Shown here: piece by piece, positions 1 through 6,895 of the stretch | How the letters are laid out: every line of letters begins with the position of its first letter | How positions within the stretch are numbered: the stretch's first letter is position 1 | Assembly: GCA_963781265.1 (NCBI GenBank) | Contig: CAWAFH010000007.1 | Span: 1-64,000, forward strand | Source: WHSW01 sp963781265 | Lineage (GTDB): Bacteria; Actinomycetota; Thermoleophilia; Solirubrobacterales; 70-9 | DNA length: 64,000 nucleotides | Direction: 5' to 3' | Position numbers and translations under genes: made by a program | Notes under the pieces: model-generated | Seen by the model: the letters and a program-made list of their open reading frames with translations, nothing else | What the model was told of the DNA's origin: nothing | Databases searched by the model: none

Positions 1-9
1 CTGCGACAT
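1..9 (-). CDS. First codons of a further SnoaL-like gene, cut by the window edge
   Basis: On the minus strand these nine bases read ATG TCG CAG. The same start (MSQEN...) opens the other SnoaL-like genes of the cluster, and the surrounding bases are identical to those around the start at 1460. The downstream neighbour of the previous gene would therefore begin here and run out of the window. Only the position and the match to the sister copy support it. Confidence 0.35.
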
Positions 10-12
10 CGC

Positions 13-411
13 TTACTCCGACAGCCCGGCCGCTTCGAGGGCTTGTTGCCAGCTGACGAAACCTCGGAATCGGATGATCTTGCCGCCTCGCATCAGGAAG
101 TAGATCGCGAACGGTTGGTCGAAGTCGACGCGGCTTGCCTCGCCCCGCATTCGGGCGCTCCCCAGCCACAGGACCGAGTCACCCAAGTCGCGGATCTCGC
201 TCTCGTCGATTTGAAACACCTCCCATGCCGTCCACGTCGTTGCAAACCCGTCGGCGACCTGGTCGCGGCCTCGGTAGACGGCGCGTTCAACGGCGGCCGG
301 ACCGCCCGGCTTCGATTCCACATCGGCGGTGAACGATTCGGTCAAGGCCGCCAGGTCGCGGCGCGAGGCTTGCACCGCATGCCTCGCGATCTCCACGCTT
401 CTCGGTTGCAT
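13..411 (-). CDS. NTF2-like (SnoaL-like) protein, left-hand duplicate
   Basis: This 132-residue frame is a near copy of the 133-residue protein at 1464-1865. The C-terminal three quarters are identical from about residue 30 onward, including 'GSARMRGEASRVDF'. The first 29 residues differ: MQPRSVEIAR instead of MSWENVEIAR, and one residue is missing. The frame is still open although its neighbours in this copy are frameshifted. SnoaL-like proteins form a small alpha+beta barrel with a ligand pocket; they range from isomerases to pure binding proteins, so no substrate can be assigned. It may be a functional duplicate or an assembly artefact. Confidence 0.5.
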   Translation of the reverse strand: MQPRSVEIARHAVQASRRDLAALTESFTADVESKPGGPAAVERAVYRGRDQVADGFATTWTAWEVFQIDESEIRDLGDSVLWLGSARMRGEASRVDFDQPFAIYFLMRGGKIIRFRGFVSWQQALEAAGLSE

Positions 412-414
412 CGC

Positions 415-868
415 CTGCCCTGGGGCGCTCCGGCGGCTTCGACGGCATCGCCACGCGTCGCTCTCCTCAGGGCGTCGAGCGATTGCTGGCTCCAGGTGGC
501 CGAAGTAATGGTGGCCCATCGTCTCGTCGAAGAGTCGATCGCTCAGCGCGTCGGCTCGATGCCGATCAGCTTGAGCAATAACGGCGCCCTCAGCGGCAGC
601 CAGGAACGAATGGGCAGCAGGCGCCGGTCAACTGCAAGTCTTATCCGGCGTCTCCCGCAGATCACGGCGCTCGATCAGGAAATTCGACCTCACGCTCCCG
701 GTCGGGTCCCGGGTGATCTTGGACGTACTCGTCGCCCTCCTCAAAGCTCACCCTGCACCTCGATCACGCGGGGCCATCCATCCCGGGTAGCGCCTTGGAA
801 TGGCCGACGAGGCTCCAGACGTCCTCGACCGAAGCGTCGAGGTGCGCGTGCTGTCGATGTCCGGACAT
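415..868 (-). pseudogene. Frameshifted duplicate of the SRPBCC gene
   Basis: This stretch aligns over its full length with the intact SRPBCC gene at 1869-2321 and keeps the same start context ('ATGTCCGGACATCG' on the minus strand). Several one-base insertions and deletions shift the frame repeatedly, for example near 530, 670, 715 and 775, and the stop codon of the intact copy is changed. No single frame spans it. It is either a decaying duplicate or error-prone sequence. Confidence 0.65.
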
Positions 869-871
869 CGT

Positions 872-1243
872 CTACTCCGACAGGCGGCGGCTTCGAGGGC
901 CTCGGCACGGTTCCAGTAGGCGTCGTAGCGCACGATCTTGCCGTCGCGCAGTGTGAACAGATCCCCATTCGTGATCGATGGGCACGCCGCTTGCTTGCCA
1001 TGCGCCGTTTGCCGCGAGAGCACCAGCACCTTTTCGGCCGAGGTCGATGAGGCGCTCAGCTTCGATGCGCAGGTCCGAGAACGCCCGGATGTACTCAGCA
1101 TCGCGGTCCACACTCATCGGGACCACGCCACCGCCCCTCCATGTCTGGGGTTTCCGCGCCGATCGGTGAGTACTCGACATTCGGGTCGAAGCAGTTCGCC
1201 GAGAGGTCGCCCCTGGCCGACTGTTGTAGAGCATGCGGAGTAT
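872..1243 (-). pseudogene. Frameshifted, 5'-truncated duplicate of a SnoaL-like gene
   Basis: It aligns with the intact gene at 2325-2726 from about codon 7 to the stop, sharing stretches such as the 'EAERLIDL' region. Indels break the frame at several points. The first six codons, including the start, are replaced by the end of a different SnoaL-like fragment, so it cannot be translated as its sister is. Confidence 0.65.
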
Positions 1244-1460
1244 TTCCGGTACTCATCGGCCTCGGTCCGCAAATGCTCAAAGGCGCTCAGGGATTCGCGC
1301 CACGCCTCTGCCATCGCCGCCACTCCGCTCCAGCTTCCGGGGGCCGGGCCGTCGGCGACTACGAAGGTGATTTCCGGGTGCGCCCACTCGACGGAGCGGA
1401 AGTCGCCGCGCCCCCACGCCGCGAAGATCGATTGCACGTCTCGACGTTCTCCTGCGACAT
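1244..1460 (-). pseudogene. N-terminal fragment of a third SnoaL-like gene
   Basis: Read on the minus strand it opens ATG TCG CAG GAG AAC GTC GAG, like its neighbours. After codon 7 a one-base loss moves it to the frame encoding 'SIFAAWGRGDFRSVEW' and then 'AWRESLSAFEHLRTEADEYR', a typical SnoaL-like N-terminal half not found elsewhere in the window. It stops matching at about 1244 and runs straight into the truncated copy of another SnoaL-like gene. It therefore looks like a deletion remnant. Confidence 0.6.
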
Positions 1461-1463
1461 CGC

Positions 1464-1865
1464 TTACTCCGACAGCCCGGCCGCTTCGAGGGCTTGTTGC
1501 CAGCTGACGAAACCTCGGAATCGGATGATCTTGCCGCCTCGCATCAGGAAGTAGATCGCGAACGGTTGGTCGAAGTCGACGCGGCTTGCCTCGCCCCGCA
1601 TTCGGGCGCTCCCCAGCCACAGGACCGAGTCACCCAAGTCGCGGATCTCGCTCTCGTCGATTTGAAACACCTCCCATGCCGTCCACGTCGTTGCAAACCC
1701 GTCGGCGACCTGGTCGCGGCCTCGGTAGACGGCGCGTTCAACGGCGGCCGGACCGCCCGGCTCCCATTCCACATCGGCGGTGAACGATTCGGTCAAGGCC
1801 GCCAGGTCGCGGCGGTTGAAGGCTTGCACCGCCTGCCTCGCGATCTCCACGTTCTCCCACGACAT
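1464..1865 (-). CDS. NTF2-like (SnoaL-like) domain protein
   Basis: A 133-residue single-domain protein opening MSWENVEIARQAVQAFNRRD, the usual helix-1 start of the SnoaL/NTF2 superfamily. It is followed by 'TESFTADVEWEPGG' and a beta-rich C-terminal half ending in 'EAAGLSE'. It lies three bases downstream of the SRPBCC gene, and the three genes form one tightly spaced, probably translationally coupled unit. The family includes ketosteroid isomerase-like, polyketide cyclase-like and non-enzymatic binding proteins. I see no residue set that identifies a reaction. Confidence 0.8.
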   Translation of the reverse strand: MSWENVEIARQAVQAFNRRDLAALTESFTADVEWEPGGPAAVERAVYRGRDQVADGFATTWTAWEVFQIDESEIRDLGDSVLWLGSARMRGEASRVDFDQPFAIYFLMRGGKIIRFRGFVSWQQALEAAGLSE

Positions 1866-1868
1866 CGC

Positions 1869-2321
1869 CTACCCCGGCGCTCCGGCGGCTTTGACGGCAT
1901 CGCCACGCGTCGCTTCCCGCAGGGCGTCGAGCGATTGCTGGCTCCAGGTGCGGAAGTAGCGGCTGCCCATCGTCTTGTCGAAGAGTCGATCGCTCAAGCG
2001 CGTCGGCTCCATGCCCATCTCGAGCTCGACAAACGTGCCGCCCTGAGCCGGAGTGAGGAACCAATGGGCATAGGTGCCGGTCAACTGGCAGCTCATCCGG
2101 ATCTCCCGCAGATCACGCGAACGCTCGATCAGGAAGTTCGACCTCACGCTCCCGGTCGGGTCCCGGGTGACTTGGACGTACTCGTCGCCCTCCTCAAAGC
2201 GCTCACCCTGCACCTCGATCACGCGGGGCCACCATTCCGGGTAGCGCCTTGGAACGCCGACGAGGCTCCAGACGTCCTCGACCGAAGCGTCAAGGTGCGC
2301 GTGCTGTCGATGTCCGGACAT
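1869..2321 (-). CDS. SRPBCC (START/Bet v1-like) family protein
   Basis: A 150-residue protein with the SRPBCC pattern: an N-terminal 'HLDASVEDVWSLVGVPRRYPEWW' segment, then 'VQVTRDPTG' and a C-terminal helix around 'DKTMGSRYFRTWSQQSLDALRE'. These folds enclose a hydrophobic pocket and act as polyketide cyclases/dehydrases or lipid-binding proteins. It sits between two SnoaL-like genes with three-base gaps on each side, so the three small pocket proteins are probably made together, perhaps acting on related hydrophobic substrates. The substrate is unknown. Confidence 0.8.
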   Translation of the reverse strand: MSGHRQHAHLDASVEDVWSLVGVPRRYPEWWPRVIEVQGERFEEGDEYVQVTRDPTGSVRSNFLIERSRDLREIRMSCQLTGTYAHWFLTPAQGGTFVELEMGMEPTRLSDRLFDKTMGSRYFRTWSQQSLDALREATRGDAVKAAGAPG

Positions 2322-2324
2322 CGT

Positions 2325-2726
2325 CTACTCCGACAGGCCGGCGGCTGCGAGGGCCTCGGCGCGGTCCCAGTAGGAGTCGTAGCGCACGATCTTGCCGTCG
2401 CGCAGTGTGAACAGGTCCCCGATTTCGTGTTCGATGGGCACACCGCTCTGCTTGCCACGCGCGGTGTGCCGCGAGAGCACCAGCACCCGGTCTCCGCTGA
2501 GGTCGATGATGCGCTCGGCTTCGATGCGCAGGTCCGAGAACGCCCGGAGGTACTCGCGCATCGCGGTCGACAGCTCATCGCGACCGAGCCACCGACCCTC
2601 CATGTCCGGGGTTTCTGCGCCGATCCGCGAATACTCGATATCGCGGTCGAAGAGGTCCGCCGTGAGGTCGCCAGTGGCCCACTGCCCAAAGAGCCTGCGG
2701 ACTATTTCGACGTTCTCCTGCGACAT
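2325..2726 (-). CDS. NTF2-like (SnoaL-like) domain protein
   Basis: A 133-residue protein opening MSQENVEIVRRLFGQWATGD, with 'SRIGAETPDMEGRWLGRDEL' in the middle and 'HEIGDLFTLRDGKIVRYDSY' towards the end. The latter is the classic 'dG+I...d.y' strand of SnoaL-like proteins. It is the first gene of the intact three-gene unit and starts three bases after the stop of the upstream GST-like gene, so all four may share a transcript. Its diverged partner lies about 1.45 kb to the left. Confidence 0.8.
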   Translation of the reverse strand: MSQENVEIVRRLFGQWATGDLTADLFDRDIEYSRIGAETPDMEGRWLGRDELSTAMREYLRAFSDLRIEAERIIDLSGDRVLVLSRHTARGKQSGVPIEHEIGDLFTLRDGKIVRYDSYWDRAEALAAAGLSE

Positions 2727-2729
2727 CGC

Positions 2730-3011
2730 CTACCCCGACAGCCCGGTGGCTTCACTGGCCCGTGCCCACTCGATGATGTTCCCCGAGCCGTCGATGATCG
2801 TGCCGTTGTCGAGCACGAGCGTGGGCACCTCGTAGGTGCCGGTCAGCCGCTTGACCTCACGCCGCCTGGCAAAGAGCGGGTCGGTTCCGTAGCAGCCGCC
2901 GGTCTTGACCACTTGGGGCTCGTAGCCCGCAGCGACCAAGGCTGCGTGGGCCTCGCCGCAAGGGTGACCCTTGTTGGTACGGAAGGTTCCCCAGCAAACG
3001 TAGAGCTTCAT
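2730..3011 (-). CDS. Small GST N-terminal/glutaredoxin-like protein
   Basis: This 93-residue protein looks like a lone thioredoxin-fold GST N-terminal domain. It opens MKLYVCWGTF with a possible redox Cys at residue 6 and continues 'HPCGEAHAALVAAGYEP'. It ends 'YEVPTLVLDNGTIIDGSGNI', where 'VPTL' holds the cis-proline and 'DGSGNI' matches the glutathione gamma-Glu binding turn. No C-terminal helical GST domain follows. The start at MKLY is preferred because a longer frame lacks homology and would enter the divergent zinc-ribbon gene. Actinobacteria usually make mycothiol rather than glutathione, so the thiol partner is uncertain. Confidence 0.72.
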   Translation of the reverse strand: MKLYVCWGTFRTNKGHPCGEAHAALVAAGYEPQVVKTGGCYGTDPLFARRREVKRLTGTYEVPTLVLDNGTIIDGSGNIIEWARASEATGLSG

Positions 3012-3090
3012 CGCCCACGCAGTATCTCGCGCCCGCCGAGACGGAATCCGGCGTAGCATTGGGGGCTGAGGCAAGGAAGGACCGACGGCA

Positions 3091-3309
3091 ATGCGAGTCA
3101 AGCGCGGCATGTACTGCGAACGGTGCAGGAAGCCCGTCGCAGCCATCAGGCAGGGGCACCCCGCGCACCACACGGTTTCCGGCATAACCGGACCGCTCAC
3201 ACGTGGCTGGTCGCTGCGTGACGAACAGAGCGAGGGGTGGGTCTGCCCGGATTGCGGTTGGCCGGTCGTTCCCGAAGAGCGCCGAGCGGGGCCGGGTGTC
3301 GAGCCGTGA
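3091..3309 (+). CDS. Small zinc-ribbon protein
   Basis: A 72-residue protein with two CxxC knuckles, 'CERC' at residues 9-12 and 'CPDC' near residue 53, the spacing of a zinc ribbon. The start codon is preceded by 'GGAAGG', a good Shine-Dalgarno. The segment between the knuckles is Pro/His/Gly-rich with no predicted membrane segment. It is transcribed divergently from the GST-like gene. Function unknown. Confidence 0.65.
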   Translation: MRVKRGMYCERCRKPVAAIRQGHPAHHTVSGITGPLTRGWSLRDEQSEGWVCPDCGWPVVPEERRAGPGVEP

Positions 3310-3332
3310 GCAACGGTGCTCCTCGCTTTTCG

Positions 3333-3353
3333 CGGCGCCTGTGCAGGGCGCCG
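3333..3353. terminator. Hairpin between convergent genes
   Basis: CGGCGCC and GGCGCCG form a 7-bp perfect stem with a 7-base loop between the ends of the zinc-ribbon gene and the exported-protein gene. There is no long T run, as is usual in high-G+C actinobacteria. It probably serves both strands. Confidence 0.5.
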
Positions 3354-3357
3354 GGTT

Positions 3358-3990
3358 TCAGCCGAAGTTGAGGACCTGGAAGCGGGTCGAGTCGATCGTC
3401 GAGCTCGGGGTGCAGTCGCCGTTCGAGCCGACGGACACGGTGAGCGTCCGCTGAGTGGCCTGCAACGGCCCGGCTCCAGGAGCCGCGCCGATCTGCTGGG
3501 TGATCTGATCGGGGGCGGTCGAATCGGTCTGGATCTGGCCGCCGCCGACCTGCTGGCCGTCGACCCGCACGTCGAAGAACACCTGGCAGGAGCCGGACCC
3601 GCTGCCGTCGTAGGCGAGCGTCGCCGTGCCCTCGCCGAAGACCACGTTGACCGCGTTCTGCCGTTGGGTCCACTGGCCGCCTGAGAGCGGATACGGGGAC
3701 GGTCCGTTGTCGACCACCTGCGAGCCTCCCGAGGGCGTCGCGACGTAAAAGACGGGAAAGGTCAGCTTCTCCGGCGCGATCGAGTCATCCCGGACCTGGA
3801 GGTTCGCAACGGCGCCGGCAGCCAGCTTGCCGTTCTTGACCGCGGCCGGCCCGATCTTCTTCGAGGTGACCGCGTGGCGCTGGATATCGGAGGTGCGGAT
3901 CTTCGACGCGGCGTAGACGACGCCGCCGGTCAGGGCCAGGAACAGCGCAACGGTCGAGACGACGTTCGCATAGCTCAGCTTGACCCGCAC
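3358..3990 (-). CDS. Exported protein with a Solirubrobacterales-type signal peptide
   Basis: A 210-residue protein starting at GTG. The N-terminus (MRVKLSYANVVSTVALFLAL, then TGGVVYAAS) is a signal peptide with a probable cleavage after 'YAA'. It is followed by 'IRTSDIQRHAVTSKKIGPAAVKNG' and 'AVANLQVRDDS', a repetitive N-terminal motif common in exported proteins of this bacterial group. The rest is beta-rich with 'GSGSGSCQVFFDVRVDG' and looks like a jelly-roll. Two Cys (in 'GSCQV' and 'GDCTP') could form a disulfide. It is probably a surface or secreted protein of unknown role. Confidence 0.7.
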   Translation of the reverse strand: MRVKLSYANVVSTVALFLALTGGVVYAASKIRTSDIQRHAVTSKKIGPAAVKNGKLAAGAVANLQVRDDSIAPEKLTFPVFYVATPSGGSQVVDNGPSPYPLSGGQWTQRQNAVNVVFGEGTATLAYDGSGSGSCQVFFDVRVDGQQVGGGQIQTDSTAPDQITQQIGAAPGAGPLQATQRTLTVSVGSNGDCTPSSTIDSTRFQVLNFG

Positions 3991-4067
3991 GGGGAGGTCA
4001 TCGACGGGCCCCGGCGTTACCTTGAATCGGCTGCGCCTTCAGGTGCCCCCCGGACGGGGCGGGTGGG

Positions 4068-4073
4068 TAGCTT
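4068..4073 (+). promoter_or_regulatory. Leaderless -10 box (TAGCTT) of the first lipoprotein gene
   Basis: TAGCTT ends six bases before the GTG start and there is no Shine-Dalgarno, so the mRNA probably begins at the start codon. Confidence 0.4.
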
Positions 4074-4079
4074 GCGCGG

Positions 4080-4595
4080 GTGCGAACTCGACCGCAAACC
4101 GGCGCCGGCCTCGCCGGCCTCGCGTTCGCCGCACTGGCCCTGATCGCCGGCTGTGGTGGCGGCTCCGAGAACCCGGCACCGGCCCCCGACCCGCGGGCGA
4201 CCGCCGCCTACGTCGAGCGGGTCGACCCGATCTGCAAGCGCTTTGCCCACCGGCTGGCGCTGGCCTCGAAGGACTTCGAGGCCGTCCAGCACCGGGCGGG
4301 CGCCGCGGGTCAGGAGGAGGCCGTCGCCGAGCGCTACCGCGCCGCGGCGGCGCAGATCGACCGCTTCGCAGCCGACGTCGCCGCGGTGCGGGCGCCGCCC
4401 GCTGACTCCACCGCGATCGACTCCTGGCTCGCGGCCAAGCGCGGCCAGGCCGCCGCTCAGCGCGAGCTGGCCGACGCGCTCGCTGCGCCGGGGCCGGTTG
4501 GCGACGCGGTCGCGGGCAGCCAGGAGCGACTTCGCTCCGAGGTGGTCGCGGCCCGGGATGCGATCGCCGACCTCGGCTTTCGGTACTGCGAGTAG
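4080..4595 (+). CDS. Predicted lipoprotein
   Basis: A 171-residue protein with an N-terminal lipoprotein signal: basic MRTRPQ, a hydrophobic stretch and the lipobox 'LIAGC' with Cys at about residue 25, then a Gly/Ser/Pro linker. The mature part is alpha-helical and Ala-rich ('AYVERVDPICKRFAHRLALA'), with a second Cys in 'DPICKRF' and a third in the final 'FRYCE', which may form a disulfide. It resembles the many small actinobacterial lipoproteins of unknown function and faces another lipoprotein gene across a shared terminator. Confidence 0.72.
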   Translation: MRTRPQTGAGLAGLAFAALALIAGCGGGSENPAPAPDPRATAAYVERVDPICKRFAHRLALASKDFEAVQHRAGAAGQEEAVAERYRAAAAQIDRFAADVAAVRAPPADSTAIDSWLAAKRGQAAAQRELADALAAPGPVGDAVAGSQERLRSEVVAARDAIADLGFRYCE

Positions 4596-4608
4596 TCCCG
4601 GAACGAAA

Positions 4609-4632
4609 ACGGCCGGCGAATTCGCCGGCCGT
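4609..4632. terminator. Perfect 24-bp palindrome acting as bidirectional terminator
   Basis: ACGGCCGGCGAA is followed immediately by its reverse complement TTCGCCGGCCGT, with AAA on the left and TCTCGT on the right. It lies between two convergent lipoprotein genes, so it can terminate both. Confidence 0.75.
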
Positions 4633-4655
4633 CTCGTCCAATGTCTTTGCCGGTC

Positions 4656-5054
4656 CTACTCGTCGGCGCAGGCCGCGCCCGCGTCGAAGGCCTCGTTGAT
4701 GAGGTCCTGAGGAGCCTGGCCCGACTGCGCGGCCTCGACGATCGCCTGCTGGAGCTCCTCGTCGGTGACGCTCTGCTCGAGCTCGTCGATCGCGCACTGG
4801 GCCTGCGACTGGGTCAGGTTCTGCTGCGTGGTCAGGACCTGGAGCAGCTGCTGGTTGAACTGGTCGCGCAGCGCGCTGGCGTCGCCCGGCAGGTCGCTGG
4901 TGTCGCCCGAGCCGGTCGCGCCCGTCGGCGCGGTGGTGCTGGTGGTACTGGTGGTCTCGTCGTCTCCCCCACAGGCGGCGAGCCCGAGGATCGCGACGCA
5001 TCCGGCGAGCAGCGCGAGCACGCGAAAGCGGGTCCTGAGTGGCGAATTGGTCAT
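4656..5054 (-). CDS. Predicted lipoprotein
   Basis: A 132-residue protein. MTNSPLRTRFRVLALLAGC begins a lipoprotein signal ending in the lipobox 'LGLAAC' (Cys about residue 28). A Thr/Ser-rich linker follows, then a helical domain ('LRDQFNQQLLQV', 'DEELQQAIVEAAQSGQAP') with two further Cys. A longer frame reaches the cysK start region, but this ATG has a Shine-Dalgarno (AGGGAGA) and gives a complete signal peptide. Function unknown. Confidence 0.75.
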   Translation of the reverse strand: MTNSPLRTRFRVLALLAGCVAILGLAACGGDDETTSTTSTTAPTGATGSGDTSDLPGDASALRDQFNQQLLQVLTTQQNLTQSQAQCAIDELEQSVTDEELQQAIVEAAQSGQAPQDLINEAFDAGAACADE

Positions 5055-5142
5055 CGATTTCTCCCTGTCGCGGCAAACCCCCGCCGCTTCGGTCGTAGGT
5101 TCTCGGCGCGCAGCGTAGCCGCCGGATCGGCCACTCAGTACC

Positions 5143-6108
5143 GTGACCGCCATCGCCTCGTCTCCGACGACACCCGCCAGGGCGGGAGCCGCCCTCGCCG
5201 CCGAGGCCTCGGCGGTGGTCGGCAACACCCCGCTGGTCGAGCTGCGCCGCCTCGGCGACGGGCTCCCGGGCTCGGTCGTGGCCAAGCTCGAATACCTGAA
5301 TCCGGGTGGCTCGGTCAAGGACCGCATCGGGGTCGCGATGATCGACGCCGCGGAGCGCGACGGCTCCCTGCAGCCCGGCGGGACGATCGTCGAGCCGACC
5401 AGCGGCAACACCGGGATCGCCCTGGGCATGGTCTGCGCGGCGCGGGGCTACGAGCTGGTCCTCACCCTGCCCGAGGGGATGAGCCGCGAGCGCACCAAGC
5501 TCCTGCGCGCCTACGGCGCCGAGGTCCACGAGACGCCTTCGCTGGGCGGGATGGGGGAGGCGATCCGGCTCGCCGAGCAGATCGTCGCCGAGCGCGGCGC
5601 GTTCATGCCCCAGCAGTTCTCGAACCCGGCCAACCCGGAGATCCACCGGCGCACGACCGCGGTCGAGATCTGGGATGACCTGGGCGGCGAGGTCGACGCC
5701 CTGGTCACCGGGGTCGGCACGGGCGGCACGATCACCGGTGTCGGCCAGGCGCTCAAGGAACGGCGCCCAGGCGTGCTCGCGATCGCGGTCGAGCCCGCGA
5801 CCTCGGCCGTGCTCTCCGGCGGACTGCCGGGCCCGCACAAGATCCAGGGGATCGGGGCGGGCTTCGTCCCCGACGTCCTCGACCGCTCGGTCGTCGACGA
5901 GGTGATCGCGGTCGGAGACGAGGACGCGCTCGCGACCGCCCGCGCCGCGGCCGAGCGCGAGGGCCTGCTGATCGGGATCTCGGCCGGAGCCGCCTTCCAC
6001 GCCGCGCTCGAGGTCGCCGCGCGGCCCGAGATGGCCGGCAAGCGGATCATCACGATCGCCTGCGACGGGGGCGAGCGCTACATGTCCCTGCCGTTCTTCA
6101 GCGAGTGA
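5143..6108 (+). CDS. cysK: Cysteine synthase A (O-acetylserine sulfhydrylase)
   Basis: This PLP enzyme makes cysteine from O-acetylserine and sulfide in the cytoplasm. The 321-residue protein has the PLP lysine in 'NPGGSVKDR' (K59), the substrate loop 'TSGNTG' (86-91), the phosphate-binding 'GTGGTITG' near 187-194 and the C-terminal 'SAGAAFHAAL'. The length is normal for CysK. GTG is the first start after a short divergent region. cysE follows seven bases downstream, so the two steps of cysteine synthesis are cotranscribed and could form the cysteine synthase complex. Confidence 0.95.
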   Translation: MTAIASSPTTPARAGAALAAEASAVVGNTPLVELRRLGDGLPGSVVAKLEYLNPGGSVKDRIGVAMIDAAERDGSLQPGGTIVEPTSGNTGIALGMVCAARGYELVLTLPEGMSRERTKLLRAYGAEVHETPSLGGMGEAIRLAEQIVAERGAFMPQQFSNPANPEIHRRTTAVEIWDDLGGEVDALVTGVGTGGTITGVGQALKERRPGVLAIAVEPATSAVLSGGLPGPHKIQGIGAGFVPDVLDRSVVDEVIAVGDEDALATARAAAEREGLLIGISAGAAFHAALEVAARPEMAGKRIITIACDGGERYMSLPFFSE

Positions 6109-6115
6109 GCTGCCG

Positions 6116-6850
6116 ATGTTCGGGCTGAGCACACTGCGCCGCGTCGCCCATGAGGTCGGCTGCGACGTCGCCGCGGCGCGCGACCGCGACCCGGCTGCCC
6201 GCGGCGTCGGCACGGTCGAGATCCTGTCGAGCTGGGGAGGGGTGCAGGCGCTGCTGGCGCATCGGGTGGCCCATGCCCTGTTCGAAGCCGGAGTGCCGCT
6301 GGCGCCCCGGACGATCGCGTTCGCGAGCCGGGCGGTGACCGGGGTCGAGATCCACCCGGCGGCCGCGATCGGCCAGGACTTCTTCATCGACCACGGATCC
6401 GGCGTCGTGATCGGCGAGACCGCCGAGATCGGCGACCGGGTGACGCTCTACCAGGGGGTCACGCTGGGGGGGACCGGGTTCGCCCGCGGCAAGCGCCATC
6501 CGACGGTGCAGGACGACGTCACGATCGGCTCGGGCGCCAAGCTGCTCGGCCCGGTGACGATCGGCCACGGCGCCAAGGTCGGCGCGAACACCGTCGTGAT
6601 CGAGGACGTGCCCGCCAAGTCGACCGTGGTCGGCAATCCCGGCCATCCCGTCCGCGTCGAGGGCCGCCGCCCCGAGGGCCCGGATGCCGACTGGATCCAC
6701 CTGCCGGATCCGGTCGCCGAGGCGATCAAGCAGCTCTCGGAGCGGCTCAGCGCGATCGAGGCGCGCATCGGCGAGCTCGACGGCAAGCGCGCCGAGGGCG
6801 AGGTCAAACCGCTGCGCACCAAGCACGGGCCGAGCTCGGCCGGCGGTTAG
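6116..6850 (+). CDS. cysE: Serine O-acetyltransferase
   Basis: It acetylates serine with acetyl-CoA to give O-acetylserine, the CysK substrate. The 244-residue protein has the CysE N-terminal helical part ('GVQALLAHRVAHALF') and a left-handed beta-helix of hexapeptide repeats: 'IHPAAAIGQDFFIDHGSGVVIGE', then 'VTLYQGVTLGG' and 'GSGAKLLGPVTIG'. The catalytic His of 'DHGSG' is present. A charged C-terminal tail beyond the hexapeptide domain includes a helix ('EAIKQLSERLSAIEARI') of coiled-coil character, which is longer than minimal CysE. Confidence 0.93.
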   Translation: MFGLSTLRRVAHEVGCDVAAARDRDPAARGVGTVEILSSWGGVQALLAHRVAHALFEAGVPLAPRTIAFASRAVTGVEIHPAAAIGQDFFIDHGSGVVIGETAEIGDRVTLYQGVTLGGTGFARGKRHPTVQDDVTIGSGAKLLGPVTIGHGAKVGANTVVIEDVPAKSTVVGNPGHPVRVEGRRPEGPDADWIHLPDPVAEAIKQLSERLSAIEARIGELDGKRAEGEVKPLRTKHGPSSAGG

Positions 6851-6882
6851 GCGATCCGCGCCCGACGCGCCGGGCGCGGGAC

Positions 6883-6888
6883 TATCCT
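6883..6888 (+). promoter_or_regulatory. Leaderless -10 box (TATCCT) of the helicase gene
   Basis: TATCCT ends seven bases before the GTG start of the helicase gene; no Shine-Dalgarno is present. A CGCGCCC/GGGCGCG hairpin just upstream may terminate cysKE. Confidence 0.45.
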
Positions 6889-6895
6889 CGCCTGG

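Larger units (their letters stand above)
1..2700. repeat. Imperfect tandem duplication of a three-gene SnoaL/SRPBCC block
   Basis: Bases 1-1243 are a second copy of 1452-about 2694, offset by 1451 bases at the left end. The first 310 bases of the two copies are identical. After base 310 the left copy diverges through many substitutions and one- to three-base indels spread over the whole block. The right copy keeps three intact reading frames. A third, unrelated SnoaL-like fragment (1244-1460) lies at the junction. The block is visibly less G+C-rich than the rest of the window. Confidence 0.9.
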
